A stretch of DNA of 64,000 nt from Marinobacterium iners (GTDB lineage Bacteria; Pseudomonadota; Gammaproteobacteria; Pseudomonadales; Balneatricaceae): NCBI RefSeq assembly GCF_017310015.1, contig NZ_CP022297.1, forward strand, positions 3,038,001 through 3,102,000, in the 5' to 3' direction. Shown here piece by piece: positions 33,856 through 43,789 of the stretch. Below the pieces are notes generated by a model. It saw nothing but the letters and a program-made list of their open reading frames with translations. It did no database searches and was not told the origin of the DNA. How positions within the stretch are numbered: the first letter of the stretch is position 1; every line of letters begins with the position of its first letter. The position numbers and the translations under genes are program-made.

Positions 33856-36800
33856 TATCGTGTTTCCTTTTCTGTGGTTGTATCGGAGTGAGCTGCCGGA
33901 AATTCAGCTACCAGCGACTCTAGAGTAAGCGTTTTCATTGAACGCCTGCGCCACAAATAGTAGACAGCAGGCAACACTAAAAGGGTCAAAATCACGGCAC
34001 TGACCATGCCACCGACCATCGGCGCGGCGATACGGCTCATCACTTCAGAACCGGTGCCGCTGCCGTAGAGGATCGGCAACAGGCCGACAATGATCGCGGC
34101 AGCTGTCATCATCACCGGTCGCACGCGCAGACCGGCACCATGCAGCACCGCATGGCGCAGGGTTTCCTCGCGCGGCACCACCTGGTGCGCAGCACAGCGC
34201 TGCAGCATTTCACGCCAGGCCTGGTTCAGATACACCAACATGATGACGCCGATCTCGACCGCTACCCCGGCCAGGGCGATAAAGCCCACGCCTACGGCAA
34301 TGGAGAAGTTGAAGCCCTGCCAGTACATAAGCCAGACGCTGCCCACCATTGCCAGCGGCAGTGTGCCCATGATGATCGCCACCTCGGTCAGGTTGCGGAA
34401 GTTGAGGTAAAGCAGCACTACAATGATCGCCAGAGTGAGCGGGATCACGTAGGTCAGTTTCTCCTTGGCCCTGAGCATGTATTCGTACTGCCCGGACCAA
34501 CTGATCGAATAACCGGCCGGCAGCTCCAGTTCGTCGGCCACCACCGCCTGTGCCCGGCTTACATAGGTACCCAAATCCACGCCGTCGATGTCGATGAAAG
34601 CCCAGCCGTTCAAGCGCGCGTTTTCACTCTTGATACCGGGCGGGCCGTCTTCGATGTAGATATGCGCCACATCTCCCAGGGCGATACGCTGCCCCGCCGG
34701 GGTCACGATCGGCAACAACGCCAGCTGCTCCGGCGAGTCGCGGTATTCCTGCGGATAGCGCACATTGATCGGGTAGCGCTCCAGCCCCTCGATGGTCTGG
34801 GAGACGTTCATCCCGCCCACAGCACTGGCCACGATCTGCTGGATATCGGCAATATTGAGGCCGTAACGCGCCGCATCACCTCGCTGAATATCCACCTTAA
34901 TGTAGCGCCCGCCGGCCACACGCTCGGAATACACCGACGCCGTCCCCGGCACTTCCTTGAGGATGGTTTCCAGTTGCTGGCCAATCGCCTGAATCTGCGA
35001 CAGCTCCGGCCCAGCGATCTTGATGCCGACCGGGGTCTTGATACCGGTGGCTAGCATGTCGATACGGGTCTTGATCGGCATGACCCAGGCGTTGGTCAGC
35101 CCCGGCAGTTTGACCAGCGCATCCAGCTCCTGCTTGAGGCTTTCGGTGGTCACACCTTCACGCCATTCGTCCCGCGGTTTCAGCTGAATAAAGGTCTCGA
35201 TCATGGTCAACGGGGCCGGGTCGGTGGCCGACTCGGCACGGCCAACCTTGCCGAACACGCTCTTAACCTCCGGTAGGGTCGCAATCAGCTTGTCGGTCTG
35301 CTGGAGCAGCTGCCGTGCCTGCCCAATGGAAATGCCGGGATAGGTCGTCGGCATGTACATCAGGTCACCCTCATCCAAATTGGGGATGAACTCGCTGCCG
35401 ATTTTGTCGACCGGCCAAAAGCCCAGCGCCAGCACCGCCAACGCCCCAAGGAGGGTCATTTTCGGGTACTTCAACACGCCTTTCAGCGTCGGCATGTATA
35501 CCGCCGTCAGCAAGCGGTTGATCGGATTCTTATGTTCCGGCAACACCTTGCCGCGAATGAAATAGCCCATCAGCACCGGTACCAGAGTGATCGCCAGTGC
35601 CGCAGCAGCGGCCATCGCATAGGTCTTGGTGAATGCCAACGGTGAGAACATGCGCCCTTCCTGGGACTCCAATGTAAATACCGGCACAAAGCTGACGGTG
35701 ATGATCAACAAACTGAAAAACAGAGCAGGCCCCACCTCACTGGCCGAATCCGCCACCACCTTCCAGCGGTTCTCCGGTGTCAGCGGCGTGCGCTCCATGT
35801 GCTTATGCATGTTCTCGATCATCACGATGGCGCCGTCGATCATCGCCCCGATGGCGATGGCGATACCACCCAGCGACATGATGTTGGCGTTGATGCCCTG
35901 CAAATGCATAACGCCAAAGGCTGCCAGAATACCCACCGGCAGGCTGACAATCGCCACCAGCGACGAGCGGATATGGAACAGGAACAACATGCAAACCAGC
36001 GCCACCACCAAGAACTCCTCCAGCAGCTTGTGCCAGAGATTTTCGACGGCGCGACCGATCAGGCCGGAACGGTCATATACAGTGACGATCTCCACCCCGT
36101 CCGGCAGGCCGGCCTTCAGGGTTTCGAGCTTGGCCTTCACCCCTTCGATGGTCTTCTGGGCGTTCTCGCCAAAGCGCATGACCACCACGCCACCAACTAC
36201 TTCTCCGTCTCCGTTCAGTTCGGCAACGCCGCGGCGCATCTGAGGCCCAACGCCGATCTCGGCCACATCCTTGAGCAACAGTGGCGTCCCTTTGACGTTC
36301 ACCCCAAGCGGAATGCTTTCAAGGTCTGTCACACTCTGGATGTAGCCGCTGGCACGTACCATGTACTCAGCCTCGGCCAGCTCCACTACCGAGGCGCCCA
36401 CCTCCTGGTTACCCCGGCGTATGGCGTTCTGTACCTGGGCCAGCGGGATGTTCAGCGCCCGCAGCTTCTCCGGATTGACCTGCACCTGGTACTGCTTGAC
36501 CATGCCGCCGATCGCAGCAACCTCGGACACACCGGGAACCGTCTGCAGCTCGTATTTCAGGAACCAGTCCTGCAGCGAACGCAGCTCGCCAATATCATGC
36601 TGGCCGCTGGTGTCCTGCAGGGCATAGAGATACACCCAGCCGACACCTGTCGCGTCCGGCCCCAGCTGGGGACGGGCATTCTCCGGCAGCGAGGGTGCCA
36701 CCTGAGACAGGTATTCCAGTACCCGGCTACGCGCCCAGTAGATATCGGTATCCTCGTCGAAGATGACGTAGACGTAGGAATCACCGAAAAACGAGAAGCC

Positions 36801-37049
36801 ACGTACGGTTTCGGCACCGGGCACCGACATCATGGCGGTGGTCAGCGGATAGGTGACCTGGTCTTCGACCACCTGCGGCGCCTGGCCGGGGTAGCTGGTC
36901 TTGACGATTACCTGCACATCGGACAGGTCCGGTATCGCATCGACCGGGGTATTTTTCAGCGACCAGGCGCCCCAGCCCAGCAGCAGCAGAGTGGCCAGCA
37001 GCACGAAGAAGCGGTTGCCGACCGACCAGCGAATAACAGATTCAATCAT
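33855..37049 (-). CDS. cusA: Copper/silver RND efflux pump CusA
   Basis: 1064 residues, heavy-metal RND family. Helix 1 (NRFFVLLATLLLLGWGAWSL) is followed by a large periplasmic loop, helices 2-6 containing GAMIDGAIVMIEN (Asp and Glu of the proton path), a second loop and a final helix bundle. Several periplasmic methionines (for example NAWVMPIKTRIDMLATGI) fit the methionine relay of CusA. Its start overlaps cusB as ATGA. It exports Cu(I)/Ag(I) from periplasm and cytoplasm through CusC. Confidence 0.95.
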   Translation of the reverse strand: MIESVIRWSVGNRFFVLLATLLLLGWGAWSLKNTPVDAIPDLSDVQVIVKTSYPGQAPQVVEDQVTYPLTTAMMSVPGAETVRGFSFFGDSYVYVIFDEDTDIYWARSRVLEYLSQVAPSLPENARPQLGPDATGVGWVYLYALQDTSGQHDIGELRSLQDWFLKYELQTVPGVSEVAAIGGMVKQYQVQVNPEKLRALNIPLAQVQNAIRRGNQEVGASVVELAEAEYMVRASGYIQSVTDLESIPLGVNVKGTPLLLKDVAEIGVGPQMRRGVAELNGDGEVVGGVVVMRFGENAQKTIEGVKAKLETLKAGLPDGVEIVTVYDRSGLIGRAVENLWHKLLEEFLVVALVCMLFLFHIRSSLVAIVSLPVGILAAFGVMHLQGINANIMSLGGIAIAIGAMIDGAIVMIENMHKHMERTPLTPENRWKVVADSASEVGPALFFSLLIITVSFVPVFTLESQEGRMFSPLAFTKTYAMAAAAALAITLVPVLMGYFIRGKVLPEHKNPINRLLTAVYMPTLKGVLKYPKMTLLGALAVLALGFWPVDKIGSEFIPNLDEGDLMYMPTTYPGISIGQARQLLQQTDKLIATLPEVKSVFGKVGRAESATDPAPLTMIETFIQLKPRDEWREGVTTESLKQELDALVKLPGLTNAWVMPIKTRIDMLATGIKTPVGIKIAGPELSQIQAIGQQLETILKEVPGTASVYSERVAGGRYIKVDIQRGDAARYGLNIADIQQIVASAVGGMNVSQTIEGLERYPINVRYPQEYRDSPEQLALLPIVTPAGQRIALGDVAHIYIEDGPPGIKSENARLNGWAFIDIDGVDLGTYVSRAQAVVADELELPAGYSISWSGQYEYMLRAKEKLTYVIPLTLAIIVVLLYLNFRNLTEVAIIMGTLPLAMVGSVWLMYWQGFNFSIAVGVGFIALAGVAVEIGVIMLVYLNQAWREMLQRCAAHQVVPREETLRHAVLHGAGLRVRPVMMTAAAIIVGLLPILYGSGTGSEVMSRIAAPMVGGMVSAVILTLLVLPAVYYLWRRRSMKTLTLESLVAEFPAAHSDTTTEKETR

Positions 37050-38935
37050 TGGGCCTCCTCACTGCTGCCGGAAGCGTCCTGATCCATGGTATGCATGCTG
37101 TGATCCATGGCGTCCATCGCAGGCGAATCCGTCCCTCCTTCGCCCGGCTCGGTGATGAAGGCGTCAACAACCTCATAACCGCCGCCGTCGAGCTTGCTTA
37201 CCTCTATCTGCCCCTTGGCACCAGGGGCCAACTCGGACATATCGACAAACTCGGAGACATTGAAGTCCATGCGCATTTCAGGCCAGCCCCAGTCGGGAAT
37301 GGCTGCATGGCTAACGTTGATCTTGCCCTGCTCAGGCATCACCGCATTGACCGTGGCATCCACCCAGACACGGGTCGGCCTGGCCTTGGGCGCGCTGTCC
37401 CCCGCCTGACTGTCAGCTTCCGCGTTCGCCATGAACACGTCACTGATCTCATAACCGCCCGCGTCCAGCTTGCGCACTTCAACCTGCCCCTTGGCACCCG
37501 GGGTCAGTTCGGTCATATCAACAAGCTCGGAGACCGCGAAGTCCATGCGCATTTCGGGCCAGCCCCAGTCGGGAATCGCGGCATGGTTAACGTTGACCTT
37601 GCCCTGTTCGGGCATCACCGCATTGACGGTGGCATCCACCCAGACCCGGGTCGGCTTGACCTTGGGCGCGCTACTGTCTTCCTGAGCGACAGCACTGCCG
37701 GCCTCCTCATCCCCGTAGTACATACGCTTGAAATCGGAGGTCTTGCTGGATTCGGAATCGAGCAGGAACTGGGCCGAGGTGACCACCCGCTCTCCCTCGC
37801 GGACTCCGTTCAGGACTTCGATTCGGTCGCCGTCACTGCGGCCGGTACGCACATGCACCGACTTGAAACGGCCCTCGCCCAGCGCCAGCACCACCCGGTT
37901 GTTGCCACCACCACGGATCACCGCCTCACGGGGCACACTGAGAATATCGCTCGCGGTCTCGTTGTGGATCTGCACCTGTGCAAACATGTTGGGTTTGAGC
38001 AGGTGATCGGCGTTGTCGAAACGCATGCGCACCCTCAGGGTACGGGTATCCGAATCCAGAGTCGGGTAGATGTAATCCACGCGTCCCTGCCATTCGCGTC
38101 CCGGCAGATAGTCCAGCTCCATGCTGACCGGCAGGCCGGGCTTAACCAGGCTGGCCTGACGCTCGAACACTTCCGCCTCAACCCAGACCTCATCAAGGCT
38201 GCCGATGGACATCAGCGTCATGCCCGGCTGTACAAACAGCCCCTCGCGCAAGGTAAAGTCATCGACTACCCCGGTAATCGGGGCGTAGAAAGTGACAGTT
38301 TGCGAGACCTTGCGCTCACGGCGCAGTGTCTTGATCACTTCATCAGACACGTTCAGCGAGCGCAGACGGGACTCCGCGGCCTGCGCCAATCGGCTGTCAC
38401 CACGACCCAGTGCAAATAGCAGTTCCTCCTGGGCATTGACCAGCGCCGGCGAGTAGAGCTCGTACAGTGGCTGCCCCTGCTCGACCGGTTCACCGGCTGC
38501 CTGCACATGAATCCGCTCGACCCAGCCTTCCACGCGAGGGTGCAGGTGCACGATCCGATCCTGGTCGTACTGCACATAGCCGACGGTGCTGACTTCAAAA
38601 CTGAGGGCACTGTGCGCAACACTGGCGGTTCGAACGCCCAGATTGTTGACCACTTCAGGCGATATCCGAATGGTCCCGGCGCCCTCATCAGGGCCGGAGG
38701 TCGCGTCTTCCTCGTAGACCGGAATCAGATCCATCCCCATGGGCGACTTGCCGGGCTTATCACGCCGGTAATTGGGATCCATGGGGGCCACCCAGTAAAG
38801 CGGCTCGGGTTCACCCGAGGCGTTGGAGCCACTGCTGGTTGCAGAGTTAGCCCCCGGATTCAGGACATAAACCGCCCCGCCGCCGATCACACCACCCAGG
38901 ACCAGTACGCCCAGAAATTTAACCGTTCCATTCAT
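37046..38935 (-). CDS. cusB: CusB membrane-fusion protein fused to two CusF-like domains
   Basis: 629 residues from the ATG at 38935, with GAGGAG upstream. It comprises an N-terminal anchor (FLGVLVLGGVIGGGAVYVL), a heavy-metal-binding segment at about 45-75 (YWVAPMDPNYRRDKPGKSP), then lipoyl, coiled-coil and barrel domains to about 395. The C-terminal third holds two CusF-like domains at roughly 418-500 and 510-592. Each contains AAIPDWGWPEMRMDF, with the Trp and the MxM of the CusF copper site. Ordinary CusB is about 400 residues. The fusion presumably ties two metallochaperone units to the pump. Confidence 0.93.
   Translation of the reverse strand: MNGTVKFLGVLVLGGVIGGGAVYVLNPGANSATSSGSNASGEPEPLYWVAPMDPNYRRDKPGKSPMGMDLIPVYEEDATSGPDEGAGTIRISPEVVNNLGVRTASVAHSALSFEVSTVGYVQYDQDRIVHLHPRVEGWVERIHVQAAGEPVEQGQPLYELYSPALVNAQEELLFALGRGDSRLAQAAESRLRSLNVSDEVIKTLRRERKVSQTVTFYAPITGVVDDFTLREGLFVQPGMTLMSIGSLDEVWVEAEVFERQASLVKPGLPVSMELDYLPGREWQGRVDYIYPTLDSDTRTLRVRMRFDNADHLLKPNMFAQVQIHNETASDILSVPREAVIRGGGNNRVVLALGEGRFKSVHVRTGRSDGDRIEVLNGVREGERVVTSAQFLLDSESSKTSDFKRMYYGDEEAGSAVAQEDSSAPKVKPTRVWVDATVNAVMPEQGKVNVNHAAIPDWGWPEMRMDFAVSELVDMTELTPGAKGQVEVRKLDAGGYEISDVFMANAEADSQAGDSAPKARPTRVWVDATVNAVMPEQGKINVSHAAIPDWGWPEMRMDFNVSEFVDMSELAPGAKGQIEVSKLDGGGYEVVDAFITEPGEGGTDSPAMDAMDHSMHTMDQDASGSSEEAQ
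37162..37676 (-). repeat. Tandem duplication encoding two CusF-like domains
   Basis: Two segments of about 240 bp, spaced 276 bp apart (roughly 37162-37400 and 37438-37676), are highly similar at DNA level. Examples are the shared GGCATCACCGCATTGAC and GGCATCCACCCAGAC. Similarity at silent sites suggests a fairly recent duplication or gene conversion. Confidence 0.85.
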
Positions 38936-38937
38936 GT

Positions 38938-40266
38938 TCACATCTCCTCCTGGCGCACCTGGGTCATGAGGTAATTAAGCTGGGCGACCTGCTTCTGCTG
39001 CTCGGCCATGATTTCAATTTCCGCCAGACGGGCATTCAACTCAGCGATACGGGCACGTACGACTTCGGCAAAGTCGCCCACATCCCGGGTATAGGCATTC
39101 AGTGCCGCCTCGGCCGCCTGCGCGGTCTGCGGCAACAGCTGTTTTCGATAAAGGGAAAGACGCTCATTCAGACGCTGCAAAGCCGCCATCGAGGTATCGT
39201 GAGCAGCCAACAGCTGGCGCAGCTTGAGCAACCGCTCGGTGCGTACGACCTCTGCCCGGGAAGCGGCCGATGCCACTTCACCATCCTGGCGACGGGTGGA
39301 AAACAGCGGCACCTCCATACTCACGCCCAGGCTGAACAGGTCCGCTCGGTCCTGCCCCATGGGATCATCGCCTCGATAGCCGTAGCTGGCGCTGACGCCC
39401 CAGGCCGGCTTGTAGCTCTGCTCGGCAAGGCGAATATCGGTTTGGGCCACTTCGATCTGCCGATCGAACAGCACCACTGACGGGTGTTGCAGGAAAAAGC
39501 GTGCACGACTGTCCTCTCCGCTCTCGGATTGCAACTGCCGATCCAGCACCAAAGCCGGAGGCTGGGCCGCAATTTCAACCGCGGCGACATCAACCAGTCC
39601 GGTTGAACGCTCACGGGCAGCGGCAAGCCATTCTGAAAGACGACCACGCAGGGTGTCGTACTGCAGATCGAGACGACTGATCTTGTCCTCCAGCTGAGTC
39701 AGTTCAAGCTGGGCACGCACCACATCCTGCTGCTGTGTCTTACCCAGGCCGACCATATAGCTGGAGGTCGCTACATCCTCAAGCTGTTTGAACAAGCGCC
39801 GGTTACGCTGAATGAGCGTCAGGCTTTCCCGCGCCCGCCAGGCATCGATCCACAACTGGCTTACCTGCATGCGCACCTGGGCACGGCGTTCCAGGCGCAT
39901 CAGGGGCTGCAAATGGGCTTCCTGGCTGAAGCGCTGTTCCTTGAGTTCCAGTGTGTCGCCCCGTGGCAGCATCTGGGAAATCCCGAGCGCAAACTGGGTC
40001 ATCCCCTCCTGGCCAAAGTCAAAGCTGTCGGTCGGCATATTGGCCAGGGCAAGGCTGATTTTCGGGTCGGGCAGCGCCCCTGCCGCATCGGCCATGGCGC
40101 GCTTGGCCGTTTCATTGTGGTGGCTGGAACTCAGCCAGATATCGTTGGCCAGCGCCTGATCGACGACCTGCTCCAACGTAAGCTCGGCAGCATGGATAGA
40201 GCTGCTCAGTAACAAGCTGGCAGCCAGTCCCCAGCTCCGCAGGCGGGCCTTGTGATCTGTTGTCAT
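38938..40266 (-). CDS. cusC: Outer-membrane channel CusC (TolC family)
   Basis: 442 residues from the ATG at 40266, preceded by GAGGA. A signal peptide (WGLAASLLLSSSIHAAE) precedes two TolC repeats with long coiled-coil stretches (about 95-210 and 290-430). Its final codons overlap the region just before cusB. It forms the exit duct of the CusABC pump. Confidence 0.9.
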   Translation of the reverse strand: MTTDHKARLRSWGLAASLLLSSSIHAAELTLEQVVDQALANDIWLSSSHHNETAKRAMADAAGALPDPKISLALANMPTDSFDFGQEGMTQFALGISQMLPRGDTLELKEQRFSQEAHLQPLMRLERRAQVRMQVSQLWIDAWRARESLTLIQRNRRLFKQLEDVATSSYMVGLGKTQQQDVVRAQLELTQLEDKISRLDLQYDTLRGRLSEWLAAARERSTGLVDVAAVEIAAQPPALVLDRQLQSESGEDSRARFFLQHPSVVLFDRQIEVAQTDIRLAEQSYKPAWGVSASYGYRGDDPMGQDRADLFSLGVSMEVPLFSTRRQDGEVASAASRAEVVRTERLLKLRQLLAAHDTSMAALQRLNERLSLYRKQLLPQTAQAAEAALNAYTRDVGDFAEVVRARIAELNARLAEIEIMAEQQKQVAQLNYLMTQVRQEEM

Positions 40267-40366
40267 AACATCCTCGTCTGAACGCAATCATGGGACTATC
40301 CGCAGGGGACAGAGACCATGAACAATCGGTAAAACCGGCCCTGTCAGGCCGATAACTCAGAAGGGT

Positions 40367-40768
40367 TCAGACGTTACGGGGAGGTCGGCCGGGAGGGGCC
40401 AGTACCAGGGAAAGCAGCTGATAGCCGCCGGAACTGAAGTATTCGCGAGCGGTATAAGGCATGACGCCCAAGGGTTGGCTGAGGAGCCCCTGAGACGAGA
40501 AGCAGTGATCAGGTGAGCAGTCCGGTGTATTCTGGCAAGTGCTGCCATAAGAGTCATCACCGGATAACCGTTGATGCTCGGCACACCCCGTGGACCTGGA
40601 CGGCACTAGGTGCCCGGCATGCTCAGCCATCGCTACAGGCTGACTGAGAGCAGGAGTGGATTCATCCACCGGCATTACCATCGGCATCAGCTGATCCGCA
40701 CGCGCCACCGCCGACAACACAAAGGCCATCAAATATAGCAACAGGGCAATGTAGGAACGAATACGCAC
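40367..40768 (-). CDS. Secreted Cys/His/Met-containing protein heading the cus operon
   Basis: 133 residues. A signal peptide (YIALLLYLMAFVLSAVARA) precedes MPMVMP and HAGH motifs, four cysteines (CAEHQ, CQN, CSPDHC) and a C-terminal PPGRPPRNV. Similar small proteins precede cusC in other copper operons, without proven function. First gene after the promoter and box at 40811-40871. It probably binds copper, which is inference. Confidence 0.7.
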   Translation of the reverse strand: MRIRSYIALLLYLMAFVLSAVARADQLMPMVMPVDESTPALSQPVAMAEHAGHLVPSRSTGCAEHQRLSGDDSYGSTCQNTPDCSPDHCFSSQGLLSQPLGVMPYTAREYFSSGGYQLLSLVLAPPGRPPRNV

Positions 40769-40810
40769 GGATCTTTCACCCGAAAGGAGTTTCAGCCAAT
40801 AAGCTCTTTT

Positions 40811-40839
40811 AATTTAAAGCGTTGGGCCAAGTGACTCAA
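40811..40839 (-). promoter_or_regulatory. Putative cus operon promoter
   Basis: Minus strand TTGAGT (40839-40834), a 17-bp spacer and TAAATT (40816-40811). Box A ends 14 bases upstream of the -35. Confidence 0.5.
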
Positions 40840-40853
40840 GAAAAAACAGACTG

Positions 40854-40871
40854 GATTACACAGATGTAATC
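40854..40871 (-). promoter_or_regulatory. CopR/CusR-like box A of the cus operon
   Basis: GATTACACAGATGTAATC is a perfect 7-bp inverted repeat with a 4-bp centre and the best of the four copies in the island. Its position just upstream of the cus promoter suits activation by phospho-CusR. Confidence 0.65.
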
Positions 40872-40949
40872 TTGCGGACAGCTAGCCAATCACGTTTCAT
40901 AAAAAGCCAATGACTACTCTCCAACCATCTGTTTGATACACGGCAATAT

Positions 40950-41657
40950 ATCCTGATCAGACCTGCATTGGCTTCGCTGCTGCTGGCAATGGTTACCTGG
41001 CATGAACTATTCGCAGGAACCGTTTTGGGGTTTATTGCTTCGGCTGTGTTGGCGTCAAGCGTCACTCTGCCATGAATATAACGGCGTCAGGAGCCATGGT
41101 TATCGTCAATACCGTGGTTACTGTGCAGGCCAAGTTCAAACTGGATGCGTAGGATACGGCTTTGGCGCTGGCTCCATGCTGGCTGCCCTATCAGTACCAG
41201 CATTGCTGAAGCGTTTCAGTGATCGTAGCCTCATGTTATAGGCCAGCTTGCTGTTGGTACTGGATCTATTGATAGCCTCACAGATCAGTGATTTGAAACA
41301 GCTTCTCGTCATCTGGGCGCTACTGGTCATTGGCTCTGCTCTTGTGCAAACCCCTTCAGGGCGTTTGCTAACCCGCTCCACACATCCCAAGGATCGTCCT
41401 GATCTGTTCGCGGCTCAATTTTCACAGTCGCATGCCTGCTGGCTGTTGGCATATACACTGGCCGGGTGGCTAGGGGCCACCTGGGGAATGACGAACACGT
41501 TTTTAGTGTTTGCACTTTAAGCCTTGCTGGCAGCGATAGTTGGGTGGCGACTATGGCCTGCAAATGATCTGAGTGAAATTGATCATTGCCATGATGAACT
41601 GCCCGAAGGGCACTCTCACTTGAACGGAAGTCAACGACACCATAAGCATCCGTTCTA
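40950..41657 (+). pseudogene. MFS transporter, degenerate
   Basis: Transporter-like fragments lie in successive frames. ILIRPALASLLLAMVTWHELFAG, in pieces from 40950, is followed by SGAMVIVNTVVTVQAKF, GFGAGSMLAALSVPALLKRFSDR and QTPSGRLLTRSTHPKDRPDLF. After an in-frame TAA at 41518 come GWRLWPANDLSE and a histidine-rich tail (HCHDELPEGHSHL). Several frameshifts and stops disable it. The His-rich tail suggests a former metal exporter. Confidence 0.7.
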
Positions 41658-41862
41658 GATTGATGACCTGCGTATTCGATGGCCAAGGTAACCAGGCCTT
41701 CAAACAAAAGGAATGCCAAAATTCGAACCTGGAAGTGCATCAAGGTGTAAAACCTATATGCGTAGTGCAATTTAATGGTCACTTCAGGTCGATGTAAATA
41801 ATGTCCGCTTTGTGCGCAAATGCGCCAGCTGACTGCCCACACCAAACGAATACCTACCGGCA

Positions 41863-43539
41863 TCACACAACCCCCTGCCCCACCACCTTCCGGCTCTGCT
41901 CAATCAGATCGAGCAGAGTGTCCGCATACCGGCTCGCGCGTTCTGAATCCATCCAGCGGGCGTAGTCGATCTGGCTCAGATTGTCCTGCTTCCCGAGCAG
42001 CCAGGAGGAGTCGATGTAGTCAACAATCAGCGGCTCGTTGTCCTGTAGAAACGCCTCAAGCGCTTGCTGTGCAGATGACAGGCCGCCTTCTGCCAGTTGG
42101 CCGGCAGGTCGGTTGAAGCGGAAGTTGTCGATCAATTGTTCCAGCGTCATCGTCAGGCCGGGATGCTCTTCGCGCAGCGACATGAACTGTTGCATGAGTG
42201 ATTCCAGGCGCGCTTTGGCATCGTTGATCAGGTTCTGACGGATATCATCGGGCTGGCTATTGAGGTAGTCGACACCCTGCCAGGACAGTTCACGCAACGT
42301 GCGACTGTTCGTCCCCGTTTCCCAGGGCTCAAGGCCGTATTGCTGATATACCAGCTGTTCGGCACGCCGGCCATTGGCCTCAATTTTTTGCCATTCCAGA
42401 CGGTTTCGTGGAAATTCGTCCAGCTGAAGTTGCTTGTTTGCGATGGATTCAAGGCTGAGGCTGTGTTGGGCCACAAAGGCTTCCAGACGATCCTGTTGCG
42501 GATGCAGGCTGCCATCAGGCAGTTGGCCAACAGGATCACCATGTTTGATGTTATCGAGCAGGTCCTGAAGGTTAACCTCGGGCTCCAGGTCCGACAGGGC
42601 ACTGTAAAACTGATCCCTCATTGGCTGATACAGGGTTTGATAGGACTGAATCAACGCCTGTTTGTCGCTGTGATACAGCTGACCGGAAACGGCATTTTTC
42701 AACATATTCGCGTCGCCGATTCTCAAGCCAATTTCGATCATGCGGTGTGCCAAATCGGCGTACGCCTGCGGATCGAATGTCTCATTGGCCCTATGGTGTG
42801 CAGTGACATCGTTAAACACCATGAAACTGGACAGATCATCACTCAGACCGCCGGCACCGTCTCGGTTCAGTTGATATACCGCTGTATTGGTCAATGCATC
42901 GCTGCGTTCCCGAGCGCCTTCCAGCCCGGCGTAACGATGCCTCTCGATGACCTGATCAACCGCTTCAGAGCGGGATATCTGTTGTTGGTCCAGCCAATCC
43001 CCCAGGTGATCAGGCACCTGTTTCAGGTTCTCATAATGCTCCAGCATCGTTTCGATGTCGGACTGGTTGTCCTGCCAGAATTGATTCAGGCGTTCCTCTT
43101 TGGCAAGCCGCGTGCCGTCAGCATTTTCACTGGGATGACGCCCGGCCAAAGCGTTCTCGGCCAGTTGATCAAGCTCCACCGAGACGGGAAAATCCTCGTC
43201 CAGCGCTTCGGCCAACCGGTAGGACAGGGTGAAACAGTCATCCAGATAAGCACCCGCGTAGCCGCGCCGCTGGGCGACCATCTGTTCAAGATAGCTGGCG
43301 GCTTCAACACCGGCGGGACCGGCTTCCATCAGGGCCCACCACTGATTGTTTGCCTGCTCACTCCACTGGGTAATTTCGAAGCGCTGCAGGCCCTCTTCTG
43401 ACATCATCGCAAGCGTCGTCGTGTATTCCCCGACCAGCCCCTGGGAGACCAGATCATTGATCTCTTTGTGAATTGCAGTCCGCGCCTGAATTTGGCTCGG
43501 TGTGCTGTTCGGGATTAACGATGTGATGGAGATACTCAC
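41863..43539 (-). CDS. Large protein of unknown function
   Basis: 558 residues, acidic and mostly alpha-helical, with no signal peptide or membrane segment. Many Gln, Glu and Asp residues occur, with repeated short motifs such as LEAFVAQ/LEAFLQD and VGQLPDGSLHPQQDRLEAF versus AGQLAEGGLSSAQQALEAF (about 335-355 and 488-508). This points to an internal duplication of a helical unit. I do not recognise a family. Isolated on the minus strand with its own upstream region. A structural, secreted-effector-like or phage-derived role cannot be told apart. Confidence 0.7.
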   Translation of the reverse strand: MSISITSLIPNSTPSQIQARTAIHKEINDLVSQGLVGEYTTTLAMMSEEGLQRFEITQWSEQANNQWWALMEAGPAGVEAASYLEQMVAQRRGYAGAYLDDCFTLSYRLAEALDEDFPVSVELDQLAENALAGRHPSENADGTRLAKEERLNQFWQDNQSDIETMLEHYENLKQVPDHLGDWLDQQQISRSEAVDQVIERHRYAGLEGARERSDALTNTAVYQLNRDGAGGLSDDLSSFMVFNDVTAHHRANETFDPQAYADLAHRMIEIGLRIGDANMLKNAVSGQLYHSDKQALIQSYQTLYQPMRDQFYSALSDLEPEVNLQDLLDNIKHGDPVGQLPDGSLHPQQDRLEAFVAQHSLSLESIANKQLQLDEFPRNRLEWQKIEANGRRAEQLVYQQYGLEPWETGTNSRTLRELSWQGVDYLNSQPDDIRQNLINDAKARLESLMQQFMSLREEHPGLTMTLEQLIDNFRFNRPAGQLAEGGLSSAQQALEAFLQDNEPLIVDYIDSSWLLGKQDNLSQIDYARWMDSERASRYADTLLDLIEQSRKVVGQGVV

Positions 43540-43789
43540 TCTGACGTCCTCTGCCTGCGTGATAAATACTCAAAAGCCGGATACACAGCATTTATCAGCA
43601 ACGAATGTACCAACCCCACATTTCCAGAGTGGTTTCAACACGTTCAGCGATGGATACAGAACGAAGGGATAGGCAGAACCGGCAGACGCTTGCCGATCTA
43701 TTTCTCTGGTATGAAAGCCTGGCGGCAAAGCGCAGCCCACGCCACGGATAAGCTCACGCGCCATGCCTACAGCATGACGGCGCTGAAGT

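Noticed and set aside
37162..37676. Repeat pair considered as a CRISPR or intergenic repeat
   Set aside because: The repeats encode homologous CusF-like domains in the CusB frame; no spacers or short regular repeats are present.
35799..38419. Two plus-strand frames of over 420 codons each
   Set aside because: Antisense of cusA and cusB; no family features, and the operon on the other strand is complete.
42340..43401. 353-codon plus-strand frame
   Set aside because: Antisense of the 558-residue protein. The minus frame is longer, spans the full region and has balanced protein composition; the choice is likely but not certain, as neither has a known family.
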